Below, piece after piece: positions 1 to 11,859 of a stretch of 64,000 nt of DNA. A program made the translations under genes and the position numbers. Below the pieces are notes generated by a model. The model saw only the letters and a program-made list of their open reading frames with translations, was not told the DNA's origin and made no database searches. The stretch is from Straminergon stramineum (taxonomy: Eukaryota > Streptophyta > Bryopsida > Hypnales > Calliergonaceae), in contig OY987269.1 of NCBI GenBank assembly GCA_963920665.1, positions 17,486,501-17,550,500 of the forward strand. The letters are read 5' to 3'. Position 1 is the first letter of the stretch. Each line of letters begins with the position of its first letter.

Positions 1-2980
1 TATCGCAAGTCATGGACATATGTTGACACAATTTGTTGTTGGAACACCCATATGCCTTTTCGCCAAGTACACTTCAATGGTAGTGCCATCTTCTTTCTCA
101 TGTTCTCTTCAAAATAGATTCCTGGTGGAAACAAAAACACTGCTGTCCACCTATATGTGCCTACCATCCACTTTTGCAATTTCTGTAGCACAGTACTATA
201 TTCGACGTTTATCCATGTTCATCCTCTCTTCTTGTCCCACATTACCTATAGTCAAATATCCAGAAGCAAGGCACTCCCAATTCCATGATTCCTTCTGAAA
301 AAACCCTTCTTCTACATCGAATAGGGATGCTCACACTACCACCTCCACGTGTAGTATATGGTATAGTCAGTTGCCAATCCCAATGTGCCTCATCCAAATT
401 TGTCACATCTCTATTGACACCATGATACCCAGATTCTCCACCTTGAATACTAGCATAATGATCTCTAATCATTAGAGGTATAAGAGCCGCAAACCTCTCC
501 AAAGCCTCAATTGTCCTCACTGATGGAGACAACCAAGCTTTCTTCATTTTCTTGTCAACAACTTCGGCAAGTAATTTCAATTGTCCATGGTTATCTCCTT
601 CAAATCTCTGCACATGAATGAGGAAAAAATTGTGTATATTCTTTGGATGTTCCACACCTTCTTCAACCATCAGCCACCGTATTGCATTTCGTATTGCTTC
701 CCTTTGTTGAATCCGATTTGTTGTCTAAGCCAAGGTATCCTTCATTGGAGCATTGCTACTAGCATTGTTGAAAAAAACCCTTTGTTGTTGGCGTTGATCG
801 TCAACTATAGATTTTGCAGTCATTTCCTTTGCCAACCGTAAGTACATTGTCTTCGGAACCCTTACTAGTGGTCTTAGCCAAAGCCGCTCCATTCTCTTCC
901 TCCCTTCCCTCACATCAACATTTGGGTCCAATGATTTCTGACTTGCATATCTCTTCCACTTCCTCTCCTCATCCTTACTATACCAAAGCATCCCATCCTC
1001 ATAATCGCGACAAACTTGCAAAATAGCTTGATAAGCCACTTCATCTTCTTGCCATGTATGACGAGTATACTCTGCCATCCTCTTGTACATAACCCCCAAT
1101 GATATGCTTTCTTCACAGGACCTTATCCAATGCAATGCACTTGCAGCCATTGTAACTGCTTTTGCTCGTTGTGCATCATTTGCCCGCACTTCTAGATTAG
1201 GTCTTCCACATGCTTCCCAAGTGGCCTATAGTTTCATCAAATCTTCATCCATTGTTGTATAGAACTCCCTCTCAAACTCTTTTGCATTTATTTGCACTAA
1301 GGCTTCAATGTACACCTTTGAATCATTGTACACAAGAAAACGAGCCTTCCTCTCAACAAATGTCCTTTGGTACTCCTCAGCCTCCATCAATCCCATCCTA
1401 TACTTCCGTTCAACTTGCTTGCACGCCGCAACCACATGTTGACTATCAACAGGTTCCCAAATGATGTTCTACAACCAATTTATCCTTGACATGATCGGAT
1501 TACCTGGTATTGTTGAAGCATTATGTAGATATGCTTCTTCAAATTCTTTCACTGTACCCACATGTGAAAATGGAATCTCCCATTGAAGTGGAGCGCCATC
1601 TGCATCCACACCTTCAAGAATATATGCTATCGGTCATAAAGTGAGTGGTGACATATTAAGCTCTTCATTTCCACAAAGTCGCTTGTATATTGCCAAAATG
1701 TGCCTTGCGGTCAATGCCCGATGGTTTGTCTCCACATTCTCTATATCCCGAATGTTTGCAATCTTTGCATTGAAAATGAGGTCCATATTCCAAATATATC
1801 CAGGCAAGTATTCATCATTTGTTGGAAACCTTATAAGTGGACCAATAGTTGGTGATGTGTGAACTACCAAAGTCTCCTCTTCTTCATCGGAGGGTTCATC
1901 AATAATTCCAACCTCTTCATGTTGGGCATCATCTCCTCTAACACTTGCATTCGCACGTCCAGTGATTGCTCTTGTCATTGGTGCCACTTGAGGATGTTCT
2001 TGCCATACACTTCCCCTCCCTCTACCATGTTGAGACAACACTCTCGATGCTTCAAAGCTTCGCAGTCTCTTTCCACGCTCCATAGCTGCCCTAGATGACT
2101 CCGCTTCACCAGATATTGGATTTGGATTGATGTCCATAGCTTCACCTGTTGGCATTGACATGTTCTCTTCCACTAGTGTTGATGAACCACCATGGATTGG
2201 TGTCAAAATCCTTTGAGGAAACTCTCCCTTGGATGTCTCCACTCTAAGTGATGAATGTTCTCTTTTTGCTCTTTTTGGGCCCCTACCTCGATTTGTTCTG
2301 ACATTCCTTTGTCCAGTAACCATGGGAGACAGTTCAATATCCTCAAGTGGTCTTGATGGTGAATGTCTTCTACCATGGTCTTGAACCAGCACCCAATGAA
2401 CGTTCAATGGAGAAGCTAGAACCCTATATATAGGATCTGTTTCTTCAGGAGCTCGTGGAGGAGTTGGATGGTGAGCATTCGGTGCAGCTGTTCTCTTCAT
2501 TTCTTCGTATGCCAAGACTTCTTGCAATGATTGCTCAGCTCGCATAACATTTTCTGGACTCAATCTTTGGAACCTTTCCACTGCATTATTGCGTGTACTT
2601 CGAAGTACTTCTGGCATGAAAGTCCAGTTCTCTTGAAGTTTATGCAAGACCTGCATGGATTGATCAACATCCAAACAACAAGATGGGATTGGTGCCATCA
2701 TGAATTGCCTCTACAATTTAAACCTTCCCATCTTCCCTTCTTCCATTGCCACATTTATGAAAATCACATCTTGAGGGGCAGTGGTCATTGATTGTACTTT
2801 TCCATGTTTGTGGCCAAAAGCTGCCCAATATCGCCCATCTTGCATTGCCCGCTTTGTAATCCACAACTTTGGGGCTTTAGTGTTTGTTGCCACCAGCCAC
2901 CATCCATGCTCGACCCATTCGTTGTATGTTTTGGTAGCCATGATAGTCCTATTATGTAGCATCATACAACATGAAACCAT
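1..2980 (-). pseudogene. Decayed ~900-codon ORF of unknown, probably transposon-associated, protein
   Basis: Reading the minus strand from 2980 down, one frame continues to 245 and is broken only by in-frame stops: TAG at 2711-2713, TGA at 1634-1636, TAG at 1469-1471, TAG at 1226-1228, TAG at 725-727 and TAA at 242-244. No frameshift is needed over 2.7 kb. The likely start is the ATG at 2939-2941 (protein begins MATKTYNEWVEHGWW). The middle, around 2.0-2.5 kb, is Ser/Pro/Arg-rich and looks disordered, with an acidic run (DEPSDEEEE) near 1890. The C-terminal third is Trp-, Arg- and acid-rich and mostly helical in appearance. Below 242 the reading becomes broken and seems to shift frame toward the window edge. 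I do not recognise the family. Its AT-rich setting and decay suggest a transposon accessory gene or a dead lineage-specific gene. Confidence 0.6.
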
Positions 2981-2989
2981 TATTACTTC

Positions 2990-5900
2990 AACTTAATCAT
3001 GGTTAATTCCAACAAAATTTAAGTCAACTTCTAGAAAGAAATCCAAAACTCAAACTAGCATTTCCATTGCAATTAACCACGTAAAAATATTTGTAATTGA
3101 GATTTGCTAAAGTTGCATCTTCCTCAATACTAATGTAGGGATGTATGCAAGATATTTCTCAAACTTGTAACACACAATTTATAGAGCTCTTTATTGGAAC
3201 AAAAGAACTTCCGTTAATTTATATTGTATTTTTGTACACTAGAAGACTTTGAGTTCTCCTAACTCTACATTGTTAAGTATGTATGAAATCAAAATACAAA
3301 TGAACCCTTGCATGACATTACAAGTCTAACATAGTTGTTGAAAGTCAAAACATGACTCCCTTCATAGTACCTCAATATAAATCTCTTTAAACTTATCTAA
3401 GAAAATCTAGCTCCAACAATGAGCTCTTCATTGCATTTGAAGTTTTTTAGATATTGTTTGTAGTTCTATTAACACTTTGAAGATAGTATGTATGAAGCTC
3501 AAAATACAACACTTCTAACATTTTACTTCCAAATTTTTTGGGGTGTTCTTTCTAACAGTCTAGCAATTACAACGAGATGGTTAATACTATTATTTCTATT
3601 GCTTTGAAAAGGTACACACTATTCACAAATTTTTGGTAAATAATATGAATTTCATAAATGTTTTTTAAAAATTACATTAAATGGATACTCTATGTTTCTA
3701 TTGATAACAAAAAAAAGATTAATTTTTCAACATGAATTACTATATGTGAAACACTTCACACTATGCTAATGGCCATTCCACTACAAACATTTAGTGACAT
3801 TTGAACATGAAAGGACATGAAATGATTTTAACCATTAATATATTCAAACTTATTCATATACTGACATTTATCTATCTTTTTCACTACACTACATACAAAA
3901 ATATGCACTTCCCATTTCATTCAAAACAAAGGGTCAAAGAATGAAGTACAACAATTTTTTCTTAAGAACATGCTTTCATTGTCTATGAAACAAAAAGTTC
4001 CAAAGACTTACGATATTCATCCAATGGATAATAAATGAATCTTCATATGTAAACAAGAGCATTATCTATAAGAACCAAGTTCTTGAGCTCTAAACATGAC
4101 ATCCGCTTCCTTCATAATAGTAATGGCATAGAGTATCTACAATTTCATGTGAATAATTCAAATTCATACAAATAATTATGAAAGTATTCAAAAGTAATTT
4201 CATTTTATATTACACAAAAAAACAATGTCATTTTGAAATTCTATATATTTCAAAATTCTACGTATCCCGTGGGTTAATAAAATATAAGATGCATAATTGC
4301 TCCAACATGTAATCATTGAACTACACTTTGATTTTTGCAAAATGAAACTTCATATTCAATTTCATAGTAAAATATTTGTTTGGAATTCATAATTCAACAA
4401 ATAGATTGACAAAATTACTAAATCTCTCTAATGAAGTGAACTTCATGAACTCAAATACATAAATGCAACAACCCATGAAGTCCAAACACTTTTGATATCG
4501 AATGCACAAAGCACTAAGGACCCATACCATGACAAACTACAAATCAATGGGACTTGATGAGAATTGGAAAGTGCACATCATGTGACTAGAAAATGAAATT
4601 AATCATTTTCTATGCTAGCAATACATACCCAAGATGCTTGTGGCCCCACTTCCTACTTTGTTCATCTTTTTCTTAAATGTACCTCACTTCTTTCTTCCAA
4701 GTTCCAACTACCACTTGTGAATTATCTGTAGTCCAATGACATAAAAAAATTGTTAGTAAGTTCATTGGTAGTTGTCCCTATTGGAATAAAAGGTACTTGC
4801 AATTAAAAAACATTGCCAAAAATAAAATGAGAATATTATTCTTAGAGTACTTTAGAAAATTCAGTTCTCTAAAAACCGGTTAAATCATGGAATCTCACCA
4901 GGGTAGGTGGTAATGCCCCAAATAGACCAAATTCATGTTGTTGCCTTAATCCTAATGTAATTTTTGCCTTCTGGCCTATTCTCATTCTATACAACAAGAT
5001 GTAAGTACCTCTCTTAGCCTTTAATTGTGACAAGAGATTTTTCATTTTTAACAATGATTGACAATGACATGCGTAACGTGCTCATTAGTGAATTACTAAA
5101 GACACTATAGATGTTTTGCAACAACTCATTTACACTAGCCATTGAAAAAGGTCAATTTTGCCATAAACTAAATTTTTAGGAAATCCCTCCCTAACAAAAC
5201 ATCATAGTATCCAAAGCTCCTATGACTCTTGAATCCAAATTCCTTAATCATTTTTTTAAATCATCTAAAGTTTCTTCATTACTCTATTCAAGCTATGAGA
5301 CCTTTCTATTGGTTCTATTGGAATCCAAATTAGAAAAAAAAACGAGCTTCTTCAAGTTCTAGATTACCAATTATATAGGGCCCACAAACAACAAATGAAT
5401 GCAAGTATGTCTCTCTGTTCTTCACTTCATTCAATCACCAGAAAATGGTAAGAAGTTGTATATCAAGTAACAACTACCACCCCATGCTTAGGATTAATAG
5501 GATGTGATCCCATAAAAGCTAATGAAATTAAGAAAATAGCTATAACACTATTGCCATGACATGTACGAGAGTACTAATAAGTAATTATGAAATTAGAAAG
5601 TGAAAGTTCATTGCCCTCTTCAAATATAAAATTAGGTAACATTGATATAGAAAGCCATTATACTTCAACAACAATGAAATGGATGTTTCCATATGCCATT
5701 AATGAAAAAATAATAAGTACGTAGCCTACTAACATAGAAGATGGTGAGGATTATGATTAGGCTTGAACTACTCCAGTGAAAGGTACATTATGAAAATCAA
5801 CACTTGGTACTAAATTTCTTAAAATATAATGAATAAAAATATAGAGTTTTATCAATACTCTAAAACACCAATTTGTTTAGCTTATAGTTCTTTAAAAAAA

Positions 5901-6397
5901 AGTATATATAAATTTAATGAATATTTAATTATATCAATAATCTAAAACACCAATTTAGTTAGCCTATAGTTCTTTACAAAAAAGAAATAATTTAATAAAG
6001 AAAAATTACAAAAATTTATCTACAATCTAAAACACCAATTTACTGAGCTTATTGGTTTTTCTTAAAACAAACAATTAGATGATCCAATATTAGATTGTGA
6101 ATGAATTGATTAAAAAAGAAATTAATTCTTCATTGTAATACATTAATCTTGTTATGCTTCACAAATAATTAATAGTATTTTTAATTACTCACAGAATTCA
6201 AATTTAAAAATTCGCCTCAAATTTGTGGCTATTTTCATTCAAGGTGGTTTGATATATATTATTCAAATGAAAAAATGCCCATTGGTGTTCGAAAAGTGCT
6301 TTACCAGCTTCCAGGATAGAATTATGCTTTTTGGATCAACAGTCACTGCATTCAGTTAATACATTTGTTTATATTAAAAAATTTCAACACCTTTTAA
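2990..6397. other. AT-rich intergenic stretch, no gene seen
   Basis: About 3.4 kb of low-G+C sequence with many short homopolymer runs. The only open frames are short and do not look like protein. Near 5830-6050 the phrase about 'aacaccaattt' recurs three times with similar flanks, which suggests a worn short tandem repeat. I see no terminal repeats that define an element. Confidence 0.5.
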
Positions 6398-6818
6398 TTA
6401 CGTAATATAATTCCCATAGAGAGAATGAAGTGCATTTGTGTATACTAGTCTCCTGGATTCTCCAGGAAACACCTTGTTGGCATTATCTAGACTCCTTCTT
6501 GCTAATTCATTAATTAGAAATCTATTTTTTAGGTTTTGAAATTCTAGTTTGTAAATTTGAGGGAAAGAGCTTCTCCATTGCAATACCATAAATCGTAATG
6601 CCAGGCTTATTTGACTCACCCACGGTTGCAAACAACAACATAGGAGAATTGGATTTCTTCAACTCAAACGTTTTTTTATTAATTGGAGAATTGGATTGCT
6701 TCAACTCAAACGTTTTTTTATTAATTGGAGAATTGAATGCCTCAAGAAAGCAACATAAATGAAAAGGACAGACATAACTATAAACCAACATCTTCATATA
6801 TACAAAGACTCTATACAC
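6398..6818 (-). pseudogene. Possible broken coding fragment with 14-residue repeats
   Basis: Two overlapping minus-strand frames (6522-6818 and 6398-6631) read as protein-like sequence. The first contains a 14-residue unit (NSPINKKTFELKQS) about two and a half times, from the 42-bp tandem repeat at 6643-6740. The second gives an Arg/Leu/Asn-rich stretch ending near 6400. A frameshift near 6600 would join them. I do not recognise the family, and chance openness cannot be excluded. Confidence 0.25.
6643..6740. repeat. 42-bp tandem repeat, about 2.3 copies
   Basis: Units start at 6643, 6685 and 6727. The first two copies are nearly identical, differing at one base in the 'ggattt/ggattg' position, and the third is partial. 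The period is a multiple of three, so the minus-strand frame stays open across it. Confidence 0.85.
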
Positions 6819-8341
6819 AAAATTTAATCAAAATCACGTAGTAGCAAGAAGGCTAAACTGAAGAGGACATGAATAGAATTCACACCCTTCCAAAGTTCCA
6901 GACAATGAATTGAAGAGTTCTAAGCAATCTCAAGTTCCTAAAGACAACAGGACATGCTTGAAAAAGTGAGCCCCACTAATGACCACAACACTCACTTGAC
7001 CTTTCACTGAAGCAAGAATAGTTTGGCCTCTCCCTACGCAAGAAGACCTGAACGTAATCCCAAAAAATTATATGTTGGTCCCCATATGTTGGATGAAATT
7101 TGAAATAAAAATTGAGAAAGAAATGACAAGCTATAGACCGTCAATCTAGAAAATTCGAAAAAAACTCCCGTGAAGTAGTCTTCAAGCCTTGTGTTCTATA
7201 GACTCCTCTAGAATCCTGCAACCATCTAAGAAGGACTTACTAAACAACAAAGTGCAATTTAGAAACCCTAGCTTTACTTCCACTGAACAAACTAAGTCTC
7301 CGAAGTCCAAATTTTTTGCATCCCTAATATTGAGTATTTGAATAAATAAGCTTATATTGTGGACTAAGCAGAGAATCAACGGATCAAAGTGGAGGAGAAG
7401 TGGAACAAAGCAAAGGACCAATGGATCTAAGTAAAAGAGGAGCAGAACAAAGCAAAGGTAAGTGGCATTGAGTGGAGGAGCAGACCAAAGTAGAGGTCAA
7501 GCGGCACTAAGTGGAGGTCCACCATTTCTAGTGAATGCAAAATTTTTCTTCTTGTGATGCGTGTAGGAAGAGAAAGGAAAGCCATGTTGTACCTAAAGAT
7601 GCTCTTGGCATATTAAGCAGCGTACCAACGTGTGAGCCGCCTACCGCATTCGTGCACTCCTACATCACATTTAGACATTGTGAATCACAAATTTTTTTTC
7701 CAAAGAAGGTGTACAACTTTAGGTTGGTGAAGGCATAGTGCTTACTATGAAAAAAATTTGCAATCACGACGATACAAGAAACTTTGGAAGAAGTGTCTCA
7801 ATATTTAAATTTCAAGCCAACCACAAGAAGAATAATCATGTGAAGCACTGATATATGTACAAAAAGAATGAATCTCATGAATGGTCGAGAAATCTAAACC
7901 CTTCCCTCATGAATGTGGAGTTGTCACACACTTACCGCAACTCTTCAAAAATAGAGGCCCGAACTAGCAATCCCTATTCAAACCCTAAGCACAAGGTAGT
8001 CTTTTCAAAACTATAAATGAAGAGCACTTTCACTACGCACCTTGCTTTCAAACAACACCTCCAGGAGTAGGAGCTAGAGCAGGAGAGGAGCAACAGAGGA
8101 GCAAGTGAGGAGCCGGAGAGAAGCGATAGAGGAGTGGGAGTAGAGTGGGAGTGGAGTAAAGCAAGACAAACTCGGAGTGTTAGAGGACTCAGGAAGAGTG
8201 GAGGAGCAAGCTGGATTGTAACTTATGTGATTAGAGTTCGGAGAAGAGAGATGGATGACCGCAATCGGAGAGCAAAAGAAGAGTCGTTGCCCGACCCCGC
8301 AGAGCTCCGCGGGGTCACGAAGGTTTGTTTCGAACGATAGT
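6819..8341. other. Purine-rich low-complexity stretch, possibly an LTR remnant
   Basis: Between 7370 and 7520 and again between 8060 and 8170 the plus strand is made of worn purine-rich units (variants of 'ggagcagaacaaagc' and 'gaggagcaa'). A TATA-like 'ctataaat' lies at about 8010, about 50 bp before the second purine block. A hairpin with an 8-bp G+C stem (8293-8300 with 8309-8316, stem GACCCCGC) follows. TATA, leader and purine-rich block would fit a fragment of an LTR retrotransposon, but I find no second copy or clear termini. Confidence 0.25.
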
Positions 8342-8904
8342 CATTCTTGCTTTTTCTTCTATTAACATTCATCCACCCATTTATCATTGACATGGTCAAT
8401 TAGTTATCGGTAGGGAAGAGTAAGTGCCCTCTAAGCTTATTTGCCTTAGATCAAAAGTCAGCTACTACAACTATTTGTTAATTTCTAAATTTTCAGGAAT
8501 CCAAACAGTGAATGAGCCTTTGTCAATCTCAATTGACAAAGGCTTTCAAAATAACTTTCGAAATAATTTTTTGTGAATTTAATTTCAACTAAGAAAACAA
8601 AGCTTAGCAACAATTGATTGTATTCCATTTTAAAATTTTCAGAAATGTCAATAATCGAAAGAGTTATTGTAATTGAAAACTCCATGTGTTCTAATCCAAA
8701 TAGCACAATATGGTTTGTTTTTTATTCCAATTTTTTTTAAATGGATTCTAAATTTCAATTATAAAATTATATTTTTCATTCTATCCTTTATTTTTGGTAA
8801 AAATTAAACATTATTCTAATTTATAATAGAATTGATGTAATTTTTTTTCTACCTTTAGCTTTAAAAAGTCATAAGAACTTAATTTTTACATCAAAATTAT
8901 TTAA

Positions 8905-9465
8905 CCCCTAAAGGACCAAGGCCATTTTTTTGTGAAAAAACACTCAAATCTGTGATTTCTGTTTTGTTCACCCAAGAAAACAAAAAGAATATTTTTTTTA
9001 GAATGTAACCATATGATCTTGTACTTTACTTGTTTGAAAGCAAGTGTAAAAAATTTCATGAAGTTTGATCATACAAGTTGGAAGATATTCACATTAAAAG
9101 TTATTTTTTCAAGAAGCTCATATTGCCCGAAAAACAAGATTGTTTATAAGTTTCTCATTACTAATCCAAATGGAATGAATCAAAGCTTCACATGTAGACA
9201 AAAATATAATCTATAAGAAAAAAAAATTAAAAAAAATTAAATTTCAAGTTGTCGTGGATTTATTTTTCTGCCTAGTGACGTGAAAATTATGTTTAAGATG
9301 GCATAACTTTTGCTCCTGGGCACCGATTGAAATAAAAATTATATTCCCACAAAGCTAATCAGTTTTTCTATCTTATGAGAAAGTTCCAGAAAGTTTAACT
9401 AAAAATTCATAGGAACCTACCCGAAATCCATTTTGTCCCTCGAGGGGATAATGGTCCTTTAGGGA
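8905..9465. mobile_element. TTAA-flanked non-autonomous TIR element, family B
   Basis: The element sits between TTAA at 8901-8904 and TTAA at 9466-9469. The left end reads CCCCTAAAGGACCA; the inverted right end reads ATCCCTAAAGGACCA, so about 13 bp of terminal repeat are shared. The interior is AT-rich and shows no transposase. The right two thirds resemble the copy ending at 26925. A TTAA target with C-run ends is the arrangement of piggyBac-type elements; assignment to that superfamily is inference. Confidence 0.7.
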
Positions 9466-9469
9466 TTAA

Positions 9470-9975
9470 GAAATACAACATAAATAGGAAATGCATTTTT
9501 CCACAAGCAAAAAATATCAAGAAAAATTATGAATTAGTAGATGGAATGAATTTATCTTTTATGTTGGAAAAACCATAACTTGCATTTGGCATGTCTAAAA
9601 GTCAAAAAAACAAAGCCTTTGCACTATTTCATGTATAGAATTTTGTATTTGTGCCAATTTTTTGACGTTTGATCCTATGGTGTGAAAGTTATGGATATTA
9701 TAAAATTCAATAAAAATTTGAATTATATTAACTTTCATTTAGAAAAACATTATTCTTTCACATTGCATGTCCAAACGACCCAAAAAAAATCCTTGCGCTC
9801 CTTTGTGCATGAAGCTTTCTATTCATACCAAGAATGCAACCTCTGGCACTACAATGTGAAAATTATTGAATTAAAGGTTTTTGATGAAGTAAAAATATGA
9901 GAAAATTATTTTTCCTTTAATTTAGCTACTTTAGTTCTAGCTATGGCAACGATAGAGGGCACACTAGTATAATTT
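9470..9975. repeat. Repeat R, copy 1 (ends near 'ggcaacg...ggcacactagta')
   Basis: This stretch ends in a motif (tggcaacg, then ggcacacta) that recurs at about 52607-52632 and 53787-53812 with similar AT-rich sequence before it. Within it the blocks at about 9590-9710 and 9765-9890 resemble each other, which suggests an old internal duplication. The boundaries are not clear. Confidence 0.4.
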
Positions 9976-10601
9976 ATATTACAATTGTTGCCTATGAGAA
10001 AAAATTAAGGCACTAAGAGCCTTCCTTTTAGGTGTTCTAGATAGGAAGTCAAAAATACATGCACCCAAAAAATAATATAAGAAATTTAAAGAATTGGTTT
10101 TCCCATTGATTGCAAATTTTTTGTACATGGGAATCTTTGATTCATTCTATTTTGATTAGTTGTATAGAAATTATGAACAATTTTTAGTTTTTTTGACAAT
10201 TATAGCATATTTTGTAAGAATAACTTGTAGGTTTCATTTGTAAAGTCAATTTTCATTGTTTTAACAAGAAAAAGGTTTGAATTCAATCTTTTGTTACAAC
10301 AAATGCATTGTTGAGATTCATGTGTACTAATTCCATTGTAGACCTACAAATGAATGTAATTTTCCATTGATTTGGAACATACATCTACTTAACAATTTTT
10401 AATTGAGTGCATTTTTTTACTTTTTATTTTATTCTTAGATTTTCAATTCTATTCTTCAACATAAAAGAAAAGGACATTGAAAATGAGGAGTCCAAAATTT
10501 GAGGTAAGATGATTAGAAGCTAGAAAACCAAGTCAAGGAATGTGTTAGGATTTTTTTTCTTGTACTTCAAATGAAAATGTATGGTAATCTATATTGTTTA
10601 A

Positions 10602-11546
10602 CCCCTAAAGGACCAAATGGTGTTTTTTGGCAACATAGCGATTTCGGGCAACTCACTACGGATGGAATTTTGATTTTTTTTCTTTGAAATTTTCACACAA
10701 CATTTTCCCAAGGAGTAGCTTTAAGACCCAACAATTTTCATAACTTTTGAATACATGGTTAAAAAGTTATTGTATAATATGCTGTTTTCATTGCTCGGCG
10801 GGCAGCCTGGGCAGCAAAAAAAACTTCTTGAAAAATCATTTTTTTTTTAAATAAAAATTTGAAATTGGTTTTCTACATTTATATATACATGAAAAGCTTT
10901 GAATCATTCCATTTTGATTTGTGAGACAAAAGTTATGAAGAGTTTTAGTTGTGGGTAGTTTGTGGGTAGTAATGGAATCTCTACTCTCAAATAAACTTTG
11001 AAGACCTTTATTTCACTCAATTTTTAATATTTTTGGAAAAAAATAAAAACTTGAGGTGTAGATTATTTATTACAACATTACAACCATTGAGATTGTCATT
11101 TTTCAATTCCATAAATAAATTATTAACACTTTAGTATTTTGAATCATTCTCTACTTCTTTCAACTTATTATTTTTTTCCTATATGTTGTACAATTCCAAA
11201 TGATTTAAAAATTTTCAAGCATGTAGCCAACATGACTTGAATAATGAATCCAAAGAGTTACAACCATTTTGGAAATTTTTTCATAATGATTTGACCTTGT
11301 GGAGTGCATCTGCCCGGATTTTTGCAGGGCCAAAAAATGGCTTTTTGTCACTTCAAATGCTAATATCTTGCAATCCAAACGGTAGAAATTTCTGAAATTT
11401 TTTCCACATCTTCCCAAACCAGATTACTACAAGATCCTACGGTTATATTTGTCCAATAATGTATTTTTTCTAAAATTTGGTACTTGTATTGGAGATGACA
11501 GTTTTGGAGCGTTTTTAGTGAAAACATAGTCAAAAACCTTTAGGGG
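10602..11546 (+). mobile_element. TTAA-flanked non-autonomous TIR element, family A copy 1
   Basis: TTAA at 10598-10601 and 11547-11550 flank a 945-bp element with a perfect 10-bp inverted end CCCCTAAAGG. Inside the ends the two sides diverge (GACCAAATGG on the left, TTTTTGACTA on the inverted right). The same asymmetric ends occur in the copy at 55285-56213 in the opposite orientation, which shows that these are true ends of one family. It carries a 70-codon open frame at 11205-11417 on the minus strand that is also open in the other full copies, but no transposase. Confidence 0.8.
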
Positions 11547-11599
11547 TTAAGTTTTAAAAATCTCTTCCAATTATTTTTGTGCTAGTGTAGTTTGAGATC

Positions 11600-11849
11600 G
11601 AGGGTTGCTATTATGTGAGCATAGGAGTGTGAGCCTATGAGCCTATAATATTACACATCTATGTTATAGTTATATGTACCATAGAAACTGTCCATGATTA
11701 TAGGGTATATATGTTACAAATACCCATATTATAGGTGTTTATGATACATACACCTTCTATAGTGTGTGGTATCTATATTATAGGTACCTATTATGTAGGC
11801 TCAATGCTCACAAGCTCACATTCTTGGGCTCACATACTAGCACTGTTGG
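11600..11849. mobile_element. 250-bp MITE with 9-bp target duplication
   Basis: Direct repeats TTTGAGATC lie at 11591-11599 and 11850-11858. The sequence between them has long imperfect inverted ends: the left side (TGCTATTATGTGAGCATAGG from about 11606) aligns with the inverted right side (GTGCTAGTATGTGAGCCCAA), and the similarity continues for about 40 bp. A 9-bp duplication with long inverted ends fits a Mutator-like MITE. The interior is rich in 'tataggt' and 'ctataata' palindromes. Confidence 0.7.
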
Positions 11850-11859
11850 TTTGAGATCA

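Noticed and set aside
10598..10612. Telomere-like CCCTAAA in the element ends
   Set aside because: It is a single unit inside the terminal repeat and not a tandem telomeric array.
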